From the NCBI GenBank assembly GCA_963839815.1, contig CAWIWF010000006.1, forward strand, positions 930,001 through 994,000: a stretch of DNA of 64,000 nucleotides, given 5' to 3'. The notes under the pieces are model-generated. The model searched no databases, was not told where the DNA came from, and saw only the letters and a program-made list of their open reading frames with translations. Positions within the stretch are counted from its first letter, which is position 1. Each line of letters starts with the position of its first letter. Shown in pieces: positions 1 to 7,996 of this stretch. This stretch comes from JACVRM01 sp963839815. GTDB taxonomy: Bacteria > Actinomycetota > Thermoleophilia > Gaiellales > Gaiellaceae. The position numbers and the translations under genes were made by a program.

Positions 1-321
1 AAGGCGCTCGAGAACGGCTGGCTGACCAACCGTCAGATCGAGGCCGCCCGTATCGCGATGACGCGCAAGATCAAGCGTGGTGGCAAGGTCTGGATCAATA
101 TCTTCCCGGACAAGCCGGTGACTCAGAAGCCGGCAGAGACCCGCATGGGCTCCGGCAAGGGCTCGCCCGAGCACTGGGTGGCAGTGGTCAAGCCCGGCCG
201 GGTCATGTTCGAGCTCGCCGGTGTACCCGAGCCCCTCGCCAAGGAGGCGCTCAGGCTCGCAGGGCAGAAGCTCCCGGTGAGGACGAAGTTCGTGAAACGG
301 GAGGCCGAGCTCTTCGAGTAG
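1..321 (+). CDS. rplP: 50S ribosomal protein L16, 3' part
   Basis: The open frame runs in from the left edge and carries the C-terminal ~106 residues of L16, including the family signature TNRQIEAARIAMTR followed by KRGGKVWINIFPDKPVT. L16 is a large-subunit protein that contacts 23S rRNA near the A-site and peptidyl-transferase region. The N-terminus lies outside the window. It is followed after 59 nt by rpmC, the standard spc order. Confidence 0.97.
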   Translation, partial: KALENGWLTNRQIEAARIAMTRKIKRGGKVWINIFPDKPVTQKPAETRMGSGKGSPEHWVAVVKPGRVMFELAGVPEPLAKEALRLAGQKLPVRTKFVKREAELFE

Positions 322-380
322 GCACCGGAGCGGCCCGCACCAAACGGCCGCGCCGCGCCTCCCAGCGCAGAGAGGACGAG

Positions 381-584
381 ATGAAAGCGAGAGAACTGCA
401 CCATCTGAGCGACCAGGAGCTGGCCGAGCGCCTTGCCGAGACGCGCCAGGAGCTCTTCAACCTGCGCTTCCAGTCGGCGACCGGTGCGCTCGAGAACCCC
501 GCGCGCATCAAGCTCGCCAAGCGCGAGATCGCCCGCATCCTGACCGTACGCCACGAGCGCGAGCTCTCACTGGAGACACGATGA
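381..584 (+). CDS. rpmC: 50S ribosomal protein L29
   Basis: 67 residues, the normal L29 length. It begins MKARELHHLSDQELAERL and contains the L29 core ELFNLRFQSATGALENPARI. L29 sits at the polypeptide exit tunnel, where SRP and trigger factor dock. Its stop overlaps the start of rpsQ (ATGATGA), so the two are probably translationally coupled. Confidence 0.97.
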   Translation: MKARELHHLSDQELAERLAETRQELFNLRFQSATGALENPARIKLAKREIARILTVRHERELSLETR

Positions 585-1354
585 TGGCCAAGAAGGACGA
601 GAAGACCGAGCAGCAGACAGACGAGGCCACCGAGGCGGTCGAGGAGACCGCCGTGGAGCCGAGCGCACCCGCAGCCATGGCTGCCGAGGCCGCCGCCGCC
701 GACGAGGCCGCCGCCGCGGACGAGCCGCCCGTGGTCGACGCCGAGCCGGCGCCGAGCGTCGAGGCCGAGGCGGCGGCCGCGGAAGCGCCCGCCGAGGAGC
801 CTGCGCCGGAGCTGGTCGCGGAGGCCGAGGAGGCCCCGGCCGAGCCGGAGCCTGCTGCCGAGGAGCCTGCGCCCGAGCCGGTCGCGGAGGCCGAGGAGGC
901 CCCGGCCGAGCCCGAGCCTGCCGTTGAGGAGCCTGCCGCCGAGCCGGTCGCGGAGGCCGAGGCGCCCGCCGAGGACGCCCAGCCGGCAGCGAAGCGGAAG
1001 CGCAAGCGCCTCCCGCGCTCGCAGCGCCGCCAGCGGACGAGCCCTGTTCGGGAGCGCCCGACCGAGCGCAAGCCGATCGTGCGCGTGCCGAAGCCGGTGG
1101 GCGAGCGCGGCCGGCGCCAGGAGCGCCGCGGCGTCGTCGTGTCGGACGCCATGGACAAGACCATCGTCGTCCTCGTGGAGACGGTGAAGGCCCACCCGCG
1201 CTACAAGAAGGTGGTCCGCCACTCCGTCAAGTTCCACGCGCACGACGAGTCGAACACGGCCGGCGTGGGCGACACCGTTCGCATCGTCGAGACGCGGCCG
1301 CTGTCCAAGACCAAGAACTGGCGCCTGGCCGAGGTGCTGGAGAAGGCCCGCTAG
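581..1354 (+). CDS. rpsQ: 30S ribosomal protein S17 with a ~170-residue N-terminal extension
   Basis: The C-terminal ~80 residues are a complete S17 (RRGVVVSDAMDKTIVVLVE, then HPRYKKVVRHSVKFHAHDE), a 16S rRNA-binding OB-fold protein. They are preceded by ~170 residues rich in Ala, Glu and Pro, including about 2.5 copies of a 22-residue unit, then a basic linker (RKRKRLPRSQRRQ). Typical S17 is ~85 residues. The extension is in frame and unbroken from ATG 581 (or ATG 584), and that start overlaps the rpmC stop. An internal GTG start near the S17 domain cannot be excluded, but the coupling favours the long form. Confidence 0.93.
   Translation: MMAKKDEKTEQQTDEATEAVEETAVEPSAPAAMAAEAAAADEAAAADEPPVVDAEPAPSVEAEAAAAEAPAEEPAPELVAEAEEAPAEPEPAAEEPAPEPVAEAEEAPAEPEPAVEEPAAEPVAEAEAPAEDAQPAAKRKRKRLPRSQRRQRTSPVRERPTERKPIVRVPKPVGERGRRQERRGVVVSDAMDKTIVVLVETVKAHPRYKKVVRHSVKFHAHDESNTAGVGDTVRIVETRPLSKTKNWRLAEVLEKAR
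794..961 (+). repeat. 66-bp in-frame tandem repeat in rpsQ
   Basis: Two full units (794-859 and 860-925) and a partial third (926-961) encode EEPAPELVAEAEEAPAEPEP-type repeats. The units are nearly identical at the DNA level, so the array is recent or homogenised by slippage or unequal exchange. Confidence 0.9.
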
Positions 1355-1358
1355 GTCG

Positions 1359-1727
1359 ATGATCCAGCAGGAGTCACGTGTCCGCGTCGCCGACAACACC
1401 GGCGCCCGCGAGCTGCTCTGCATCCGCGTCATGGGCGGCTCCAAGCGCCGCTACGCACGCGTCGGCGACGTGATCGTCGGTACCGTGAAGAGCGCGACCC
1501 CACAGGGCACGGTCAAGAAAGGCGAGGTCGTGCGCGCAGTCGTCGTGCGCACGAAGAAGCCGTTCGGCCGCGACGACGGGACGCAGATCGCGTTCGACGA
1601 GAACGCTGCAGTGATCATCGACGCCGCGCAGAACCCACGCGGCACCCGCATCTTCGGGCCGGTCGCCCGCGAGCTGCGGGACCGGAACTTCATGAAGATC
1701 GTCTCGCTCGCCCCGGAGGTGCTGTAG
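1359..1727 (+). CDS. rplN: 50S ribosomal protein L14
   Basis: 122 residues, the canonical length. It starts MIQQESRVRVADNTGAREL and contains the conserved IRVMGGSKRRYARVGD segment. L14 binds 23S rRNA and lies at the subunit interface, where the silencing factor RsfS docks. It begins four bases after the rpsQ stop, and its stop abuts the ATG of rplX. Confidence 0.98.
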   Translation: MIQQESRVRVADNTGARELLCIRVMGGSKRRYARVGDVIVGTVKSATPQGTVKKGEVVRAVVVRTKKPFGRDDGTQIAFDENAAVIIDAAQNPRGTRIFGPVARELRDRNFMKIVSLAPEVL

Positions 1728-2105
1728 ATGCCGGCCACGCCCAAGATGAGAATCCGCAAGGGAGACCTGGTGCAAGTCCTGAGCGGCAAGGACCGGGGCA
1801 AGCAGGGCCGGGTGCTCGAGGCGCGCCCCAGCGAGGGCCGGGTCGTGGTCGAGAACCTCAACGTCGTCAAGCGGCACATGAAGCCGCGGCCGATGCGCGA
1901 CCCGAGCCGGATGGGCGCCGCGCAGATCATCCCCGGCGGCGTCGTCGAGCTGCCCGCGCCGCTCCGGATCTCGAACGTCATGCTGGTCTGTCCGGTCTGT
2001 AACCGGCCCACCCGCGTCGGACACGAGGTCAAGGACATCAAGGGCGAGCGCGTTCGCACCCGGATGTGCAAGCGCGTCGACTGCCGGCAGGCGGTCGACA
2101 AGTAG
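1728..2105 (+). CDS. rplX: 50S ribosomal protein L24
   Basis: 125 residues with an N-terminal KOW motif (KGDLVQVLSGKDRGKQGRVL). The C-terminal domain carries four cysteines (CPVC and CKRVDC), consistent with the zinc-ribbon-like tail found in many L24 proteins. L24 is an early assembly initiator of the 50S subunit. The ATG follows the rplN stop directly (TAGATG). Confidence 0.97.
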   Translation: MPATPKMRIRKGDLVQVLSGKDRGKQGRVLEARPSEGRVVVENLNVVKRHMKPRPMRDPSRMGAAQIIPGGVVELPAPLRISNVMLVCPVCNRPTRVGHEVKDIKGERVRTRMCKRVDCRQAVDK

Positions 2106-2116
2106 GTGATGAGCTG

Positions 2117-2706
<590 letters not shown>

Positions 2707-2707
<1 letters not shown>

Positions 2708-2892
2708 TGGCCAAGAAGTCCCTCGTCGTCAAGGCGGCGCGCACGCCGAAGTACAAGGTGCGCGGCTACCGCCGCTGCAACCGCTGCGGGCGCCCGCGCG
2801 CCGTCTTCAAGAAGTTCGGGATGTGCCGCATCTGCCTGCGCGAGCTTGCGCACCAGGGCGCCATCCCCGGGATGACCAAGTCCTCGTGGTGA
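2707..2892 (+). CDS. rpsZ: 30S ribosomal protein S14, zinc type
   Basis: 61 residues, the short zinc-binding S14 paralogue. Two CxxC pairs are visible (CNRC and CRIC) around RGYRRCNRCGRPR. It assembles late in the 30S head. The zinc form is the usual one in spc operons of Actinobacteria; a zinc-free C- form may be encoded elsewhere. It overlaps rplE by one base, and 108 nt with no recognised feature separate it from rpsH. Confidence 0.97.
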
Positions 2893-3000
2893 CCACGAGG
2901 ACGAGCTGGAGAGCCGTAGTGAAGTCCCTAACCGAAGCGGAGCTACGAATGGAACCGACCACTGCCGCCGTCCACCGAGAGCAGCGACGCGGGAGCGACG

Positions 3001-3396
3001 ATGCTCACTGATCCGATCGCAGACATGCTCACCCGCATCCGCAACGCCAACAAGGCGATGCACGAGCACGCGTCGATGCCGACCTCGCGCCTGAAGGAGG
3101 AGATAGCGCACATCCTCAAGGAGGAGGGGTACGTCTCGGACTTCCGGGTCGAGAAGGGTGAGGCCTTCGACACGCTCGTGATCGAGCTGAAGTACGGCCG
3201 CAACCGCGAGCGTGTCATCTCCAACCTGCGCCGCGTCTCGAAGCCAGGCCGCCGCGTCTACGCGGGCAAGGACCGGCTGCCCCGGGTGCTGGGCGGGATG
3301 GGCACGGCTATCCTGTCGACCTCCCAGGGGCTGGTGACGAGCAAGACGGCCGCCGAGCGAGGCGTCGGCGGCGAGGTCATCTGCTTCGTCTGGTGA
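3001..3396 (+). CDS. rpsH: 30S ribosomal protein S8
   Basis: 131 residues. It starts MLTDPIADMLTRIRNAN, the universal S8 N-terminus, and ends with the conserved GGEVICFVW. S8 binds helix 21 of 16S rRNA, and in enterobacteria it represses the spc operon by binding its mRNA. The 108-nt leader upstream is a possible place for such control, but I see no convincing rRNA mimic. Confidence 0.98.
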   Translation: MLTDPIADMLTRIRNANKAMHEHASMPTSRLKEEIAHILKEEGYVSDFRVEKGEAFDTLVIELKYGRNRERVISNLRRVSKPGRRVYAGKDRLPRVLGGMGTAILSTSQGLVTSKTAAERGVGGEVICFVW

Positions 3397-3480
3397 GGGC
3401 TCGTGAAGGTCGCGCTGCGCGCATGACTGTCACGAAGAGAGACAGAAGAGTCGAGAGATGAAGGAAGAGAAGAGCGCCAT

Positions 3481-4014
3481 ATGAGTCGTATCGGTCGAAG
3501 GCCAATCGAGGTGCCGGACGGCGTGAACGTCTCGGTCGACCCTGGCCGCGTGATGGTCTCAGGCCCGCTCGGCGAGCTCCAGCAGCAGGTCCCGCTGCGC
3601 ATGCAGATCGAGCGCGAGGACGGCCGGCTGGTCGTCACGCGGCCGACCGAGCGAGGCGATGACCGGGCGCTGCACGGCCTCACGCGGAGCCTGGTGGCCA
3701 ACATGGTCGAGGGCGTCACGAAGGGCTTCGAGAAGCGCCTCGAGATCCAGGGTGTCGGCTACCGCGCCGCGCTGCGGGGCACGTCGATCGAGCTCAACGT
3801 CGGCTACTCGCACTCCGTCGTCCTCGAGGCACCGAAGGGCATCACCTTCGAGGTCCCGGCGCCGACGCAGATCATCGTGAAGGGCATCGACAAGCAACAG
3901 GTCGGGCAGATCGCCGCGGAGATCCGCAAGGTGCGCCCGCCCGAGCCGTACAAGGGCAAGGGCATCCGCTACGAAGGCGAGTACGTCCGCCGGAAGGTCG
4001 GGAAGCGCGCATGA
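3481..4014 (+). CDS. rplF: 50S ribosomal protein L6
   Basis: 177 residues, the normal length, with two L6 repeats. It starts MSRIGRRPIEVPDGVNV and contains the C-terminal signature PPEPYKGKGIRYEGEYVRRK. L6 lies near the sarcin-ricin loop and is needed for late 50S assembly. A 127-nt spacer holding a strong hairpin element separates it from rplR. Confidence 0.98.
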   Translation: MSRIGRRPIEVPDGVNVSVDPGRVMVSGPLGELQQQVPLRMQIEREDGRLVVTRPTERGDDRALHGLTRSLVANMVEGVTKGFEKRLEIQGVGYRAALRGTSIELNVGYSHSVVLEAPKGITFEVPAPTQIIVKGIDKQQVGQIAAEIRKVRPPEPYKGKGIRYEGEYVRRKVGKRA

Positions 4015-4029
4015 TCGGTCGGCTTTTCA

Positions 4030-4132
4030 TATCGACGGAGGCCGGCTTGGCCGGCCGCAGTCACACCGCGGCTCCGGCGCGTCACTCTCATGGGAGGGGG
4101 GCTCACGGGGGGAACCGGCTGTTCCCCCCGTG
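4030..4132 (+). repeat. GC-rich hairpin repeat between rplF and rplR
   Basis: A GGCCGGCTTGGCCGGCC hairpin is followed by a GCAG...CGCGGCTCCGGCGCGTCA block. A second, very strong hairpin follows: CACGGGGGGAAC (4104-4115), loop CGGCT, GTTCCCCCCGTG (4121-4132), a perfect 12-bp stem. The same order of blocks recurs at about 63780-63870. The second stem ends 9 nt before the rplR ATG, so it could block that ribosome-binding site. There is no U-tract, so simple termination is unlikely. Confidence 0.8.
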
Positions 4133-4141
4133 GTAGAGGGC

Positions 4142-4495
4142 ATGAGCAAGCCAACGACGTTCGAGGCACGCCGCCGCCGTCACCGCCGCGTCCGGGGCAA
4201 GGTCGCCGGCACGGCCGAGCGGCCGCGCCTGGCCGTTTTTCGCTCGAACCGGGGCATCGAGGCGCAGCTCATCGACGACGATGCGGGGCGCACGGTCGCG
4301 GCGGCGAGCTGGCTGCACCTGGGTGACCAGAAGGGCGGCAAGGGTGAGCAGGCGGAGGCGGTCGGCAAGCTGCTGGCGGAGCGCGCCAAGGCCGCCGGCG
4401 TCGAGAGCGCGGTCTTCGATCGCGCCGGCTACCTGTACCACGGCCGTGTCAAGGCCCTCGCCGAGGGCGCGCGCGAGGGAGGACTGAGAATCTGA
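4142..4495 (+). CDS. rplR: 50S ribosomal protein L18
   Basis: 117 residues from ATG 4142 (MSKPTTFEARRRRHRRVRGK). It contains RPRLAVFRSNRGIEAQLIDD and ends FDRAGYLYHGRVKALAEGAR, the 5S rRNA-binding L18 signature. A GTG at 4130 is in frame but lies inside the upstream hairpin arm and adds only VVEG, so ATG 4142 is preferred. Its stop overlaps the rpsE start (TGATG). Confidence 0.97.
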   Translation: MSKPTTFEARRRRHRRVRGKVAGTAERPRLAVFRSNRGIEAQLIDDDAGRTVAAASWLHLGDQKGGKGEQAEAVGKLLAERAKAAGVESAVFDRAGYLYHGRVKALAEGAREGGLRI

Positions 4496-5280
4496 TGAGC
4501 ATGGCTCAAGGCAGGGACCGCATCGTCGCGGGCTCCGACACCGGCGACTCTCGCGAGCTCAAGGAGCGCGTAGTCGAGATCAACCGTGTCGCGAAGGTCG
4601 TCAAGGGTGGCCGCCGGTTCTCGTTCACGGCGCTGGTGGTCATCGGCGACGAGCACGAGCGCGTCGGCGTCGGCTACGGCAAGGCCCGTGAGGTGCCGCT
4701 GGCCATCTCCAAGGCGGTTGACGACGCGAAGAAGAACCTCTTCGAGGTTCCGCGCCACGGCACCACGATCACCCACGAGATCCTCGGGGCGTTCGGGGCC
4801 GCGCGCGTGCTGCTGCGCCCCGCCAGCGAGGGGACCGGCGTCATCGCGGGTGGCGGCGTGCGCGCCGTGCTCGAGCTGGCCGGTATCCGCGACATCCTGG
4901 CCAAGAGCCTCGGCACGACCAACCCGATCAACATGCTCAAGGCGACCGTCGACGGGCTCCAGAACCTCCGGCGTCCGGAGGACGTGGCCAAGACGCGCGG
5001 CGTCAGGCTCTCCGACGTGCTCCCGCCCAAGCGTCAGCAGGCAGAGGACCCGGACGGCATCGCCGAGACGGCCAAGAGCGCCGCGGCCTCCGTGGCGGAG
5101 AAGGCCGTCGAGGCGGCCGAGGCGGTGGCCGACCGTGCCCGCGAGATCCCCGTCGTGGAGCAGGCGGTCGAGAAGGCCGAGGAGCTCATCGAGAAGGTGA
5201 AGGACGCCGTCGCCGGCGACGACGATGCGAAGGCTGAACCCGCCGACGACCCGGCAGCGAAGGGTGGCTCAGAGGGCTGA
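4495..5280 (+). CDS. rpsE: 30S ribosomal protein S5 with a long C-terminal tail
   Basis: The first ~175 residues are a complete S5 (double-stranded RNA-binding fold, VVKGGRRFSFTALVV, GTGVIAGGGVRAVLE), which acts in decoding fidelity. After the usual end near RGVRLSDVLPPKRQQ there are ~80 further residues: an Ala/Glu/Lys-rich stretch with helical, coiled-coil-like character (ETAKSAAASVAEKAVEAAEA) and an acidic end. Bacterial S5 is normally ~165-200 residues. The gene overlaps rplR and rpmD, so the tail is not an annotation artefact. Confidence 0.96.
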   Translation: MSMAQGRDRIVAGSDTGDSRELKERVVEINRVAKVVKGGRRFSFTALVVIGDEHERVGVGYGKAREVPLAISKAVDDAKKNLFEVPRHGTTITHEILGAFGAARVLLRPASEGTGVIAGGGVRAVLELAGIRDILAKSLGTTNPINMLKATVDGLQNLRRPEDVAKTRGVRLSDVLPPKRQQAEDPDGIAETAKSAAASVAEKAVEAAEAVADRAREIPVVEQAVEKAEELIEKVKDAVAGDDDAKAEPADDPAAKGGSEG

Positions 5281-5465
5281 TGAGCACGCTGCGCGTCACC
5301 CAGGTCCGGAGCTCGATCGGGCAGAGCGAGCGCCATCGAGGCACGCTTCGCGCGCTCGGACTGGGCCGGATCGGCCGCTCGGCCGAGCACCGGGAAAGTC
5401 CGCAACTCGCGGGTATGCTGAGAAAGGTGCGGCATCTCGTCCAGATCGAGCCCGCCGCCGACTGA
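5280..5465 (+). CDS. rpmD: 50S ribosomal protein L30
   Basis: 61 residues (MSTLRVTQVRSSIGQSERHR, then LRALGLGRIGRS), matching the short bacterial L30. Its ATG overlaps the rpsE TGA, and rplO starts two bases after its stop. L30 is a small peripheral 50S protein that binds 23S rRNA. Confidence 0.97.
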   Translation: MSTLRVTQVRSSIGQSERHRGTLRALGLGRIGRSAEHRESPQLAGMLRKVRHLVQIEPAAD

Positions 5466-5467
5466 CC

Positions 5468-6091
5468 ATGGCCGAAGAGCTCTCACTGTCGACCCTGAAG
5501 CCGGCCGAGCCGCGGCGCGACCGTAAGCGCGTCGGCCGGGGCCAGGGCTCCGGCAAGGGCCGCTACTCCGGTCGCGGCATCAAGGGGCAGAAGTCCCGCT
5601 CGGGCTCGGCCAAGATGCGCCCCGGCTTCGAGGGCGGTCAGAACCCGCTGCACATGCGGCTCGGCAAGCGGCGCGGCCCCTATTCGAAGGACGCGATGCC
5701 GATGGGCCCGCACCGCACCTCGACGCAGGCTGTCAACGTCCGTGACCTGGAGGCGCGCTTCGACGACGGCGCCGACGTCACGATCGAGACCCTGCTCGCC
5801 TCGGGACTGATCAAGAACATGCGCACCGACGTGAAGGTGCTGGGCGACGGGGAGCTGAAGAAGAAGCTGTCCGTGACCGCCCACCGCTTCTCCGCCAAGG
5901 CGCGCGAGCAGATCGAGGCTGCCGGGGGCTCCGTCGTCGCGCTCCGCGATGCCGAGAAGCCGAAGCGGCGGCGCCGCAAGGGTGCCAAGCCCGCGCAGCC
6001 CGCCAAGGCCGCGGCCGAGACACCCGCGGAGGAGTCACCCGCCGAGGAGCCGTCCACAGAGGACTCCGCGGCGCAGGCCGAAGAGAGCTAG
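5468..6091 (+). CDS. rplO: 50S ribosomal protein L15 with an acidic C-terminal tail
   Basis: 207 residues from ATG 5468. The L15 core is clear: RKRVGRGQGSGKGRYSGRG, KGQKSRSG, and the C-terminal SAKAREQIEAAGGSVV that normally ends the protein. It is followed by a basic patch (KPKRRRRKGAKP) and ~35 residues rich in Ala, Glu and Pro. L15 is a late-assembly protein bridging 23S domains. This is the third ribosomal protein in the operon with a low-complexity tail. secY follows after three bases. Confidence 0.96.
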   Translation: MAEELSLSTLKPAEPRRDRKRVGRGQGSGKGRYSGRGIKGQKSRSGSAKMRPGFEGGQNPLHMRLGKRRGPYSKDAMPMGPHRTSTQAVNVRDLEARFDDGADVTIETLLASGLIKNMRTDVKVLGDGELKKKLSVTAHRFSAKAREQIEAAGGSVVALRDAEKPKRRRRKGAKPAQPAKAAAETPAEESPAEEPSTEDSAAQAEES

Positions 6092-6094
6092 ACC

Positions 6095-7348
6095 GTGTTC
6101 TCCTGGCTGGCGAACGCCTGGCGCGTCCCCGAACTCCGTCGCCGCGTGCTCTTCACGGCGATGATCCTGCTCGTCTACCGGCTCGGCTCCTGGATTCCCG
6201 CGCCCGGGATCAACTCCGATCAGATCCAGGGCTACTTCGACCAGCAGGGCGGCACCGTCTTCAGCCTGCTCAACCTCTTCTCGGGCGGTGCGCTCTCGCA
6301 GTTCGCGATCTTCGCGCTCGGGATCATGCCCTACGTCACGGCCTCGATCATCCTCCAGCTCATGACCGTGGTCGTGCCGAAGCTGGAGGCGCTACAGAAG
6401 GAAGGCGAGTCGGGCTACGCGCGGATCAACCAGTACACCCGTTACCTGACGGTCGTGCTCGCTGCGCTCCAGGCGATCGGCTACGCGTACCTCTTCCAGC
6501 GCCAGGGCATCCTCGACGCCAGCTTCGGCAACATGATCCTGATCGTCGTGACGCTCACTGCCGGCACCACGCTCCTGATGTGGCTGGGCGAGCTGATCAC
6601 GAAGCGCGGCATCGGCAACGGCATCTCGCTGCTGATCTTCGCCTCGATCCTCACGGGCCTGCCGCTCGGCATCAGCGCCTGGTACAACGGCGGCGTCACC
6701 GAGCGCCTGTTCCTGCCGCTGATGGCCGTCGCGATCGTCGTCGCGATCGTGTTCATCCAGGAGGGTCAGCGCCGGATCCCGATCCAGTACGCGAAGCGCA
6801 TGGTGGGCCGGCGGCTCACGTCCGGCGGCTCGACCTATATGCCGCTGCGCGTGAACATGGCCGGCGTCATCCCGGTGATCTTCGCGGCCGCCGTGATGGC
6901 GTTCCCGCCGACGGTCGGCCAGTACTTCCCGGCCACGCAGTCGTTCGTGAACAAGTACTTCTCGTACACGGACTGGCCGTTCCTGATCTCGCAGGGCGTG
7001 ATGATCGTGATCTTCACGTACTTCTACACAGCGGTTCAGTTCAACCCGGTCGATCAGGCCGACAACCTGCGCAAGCACGGGGGGTACATCCCGGGCATCC
7101 GGCCAGGCCCGCCGACCGCGCACTACCTCGACCGCGTGCTGACAAGGCTGACGCTGCCCGGCTCGCTCTACCTCGCCATCGTGGCGACCTTGCCGAGCCT
7201 TGCCATCATCTACTTCGGCTTCTCGCAGGCGACCTCGGGCGCGATCGGCGGCACGTCGGTCCTGATCGCCGTCGGCGTCGCGCTCGACACGATGCGCCAG
7301 ATGGAGTCGCAGATGATGATGCGCTCCTACGAAGGCTTCCTCCGCTAG
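6095..7348 (+). CDS. secY: Preprotein translocase subunit SecY
   Basis: 417 residues with ten hydrophobic segments. Signatures are YRLGSWIPAPGIN at the N-terminus, LNLFSGGALSQFAIFALGIMPYVTAS, and RKHGGYIPGIRPG in the C-terminal cytoplasmic loop. SecY is the pore of the SecYEG channel in the inner membrane. GTG start three bases after the rplO stop. It is the last gene of the spc unit proper, with adk and map downstream. Confidence 0.98.
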   Translation: MFSWLANAWRVPELRRRVLFTAMILLVYRLGSWIPAPGINSDQIQGYFDQQGGTVFSLLNLFSGGALSQFAIFALGIMPYVTASIILQLMTVVVPKLEALQKEGESGYARINQYTRYLTVVLAALQAIGYAYLFQRQGILDASFGNMILIVVTLTAGTTLLMWLGELITKRGIGNGISLLIFASILTGLPLGISAWYNGGVTERLFLPLMAVAIVVAIVFIQEGQRRIPIQYAKRMVGRRLTSGGSTYMPLRVNMAGVIPVIFAAAVMAFPPTVGQYFPATQSFVNKYFSYTDWPFLISQGVMIVIFTYFYTAVQFNPVDQADNLRKHGGYIPGIRPGPPTAHYLDRVLTRLTLPGSLYLAIVATLPSLAIIYFGFSQATSGAIGGTSVLIAVGVALDTMRQMESQMMMRSYEGFLR

Positions 7349-7420
7349 CGGATGCAGCCGGCAGAGCCGGGGTTCGCCCCTGCCCCCGTTCGCGAAGATC
7401 CGACGGCTCGGGACGAACCC

Positions 7421-7996
7421 ATGAACATCCTGGTCATCGGCCCGCAAGGGGCGGGCAAGGGCACCCAGGCGGCGCGCATCGCGGCCGAGTACGGCATCCC
7501 GCACATCTCGACCGGAGAGCTGCTGCGGCAGGCGGTGGCCGCCGGCACCGACCTGGGCCGCCAGGTCGAGCCGATCCTGACGAGCGGCGGGCTCGTCCCG
7601 GACGGGCTCATGGTCGAGCAGATCCGCGAGCGCCTGGCCGAGCCGGACGCCGCCGCGGGCTTCATCCTCGACGGCTTCCCGCGGACGATGGAGCAGGCGG
7701 ACGCGCTGGACGCGATGCTGCGGGATGTCGCGCGCGACCTGGACGTCGTCTTCGCGCTCCAGCTTCCGGACGACGTGGCAGCAGACCGGCTGGCGCTGCG
7801 TGCGAGCGAGGAGGGGCGCGCCGACGACACGCCCGACGTGATCCGGCGGCGCCTCGCCACCTACCGGGAGAAGACCGAGCCGCTGATCGGGCACTACCGT
7901 GCCAAGGGCATCCTGATCGGCATCCACGCCGAGCGCTCGATCAACGAGGTGTTCGCGGAGATCCAGCGCACGCTCGACCGGGTGGGGCGTGAGTGA
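7421..7996 (+). CDS. adk: Adenylate kinase, short LID form
   Basis: 191 residues from ATG 7421. The P-loop is GPQGAGKGTQA near the N-terminus, and the NMP-binding motifs STGELLR and FILDGFPRT are present. The LID is short (EEGRADDTPDVIRRRL) and lacks the zinc cysteines. It converts ATP+AMP to 2 ADP. Upstream in-frame codons to 7352 read as linker, so the later ATG is preferred. Its stop overlaps the map GTG. Confidence 0.97.
   Translation: MNILVIGPQGAGKGTQAARIAAEYGIPHISTGELLRQAVAAGTDLGRQVEPILTSGGLVPDGLMVEQIRERLAEPDAAAGFILDGFPRTMEQADALDAMLRDVARDLDVVFALQLPDDVAADRLALRASEEGRADDTPDVIRRRLATYREKTEPLIGHYRAKGILIGIHAERSINEVFAEIQRTLDRVGRE

Noticed and set aside
251..1444. Long minus-strand frame opposite rpsQ
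   Set aside because: Leu/Gly/Arg-rich shadow of the repeated Ala/Glu codons; no start context and no domain.
4015..4141. Intrinsic terminator splitting the ribosomal operon at rplF
   Set aside because: The stem is strong but no U-tract follows, and rplR-rpsE-rpmD-rplO downstream would lose their only obvious promoter.
6392..7927. 511-codon minus-strand frame opposite secY-adk
   Set aside because: Shadow of two certain genes; composition is typical of antisense GC-rich DNA.
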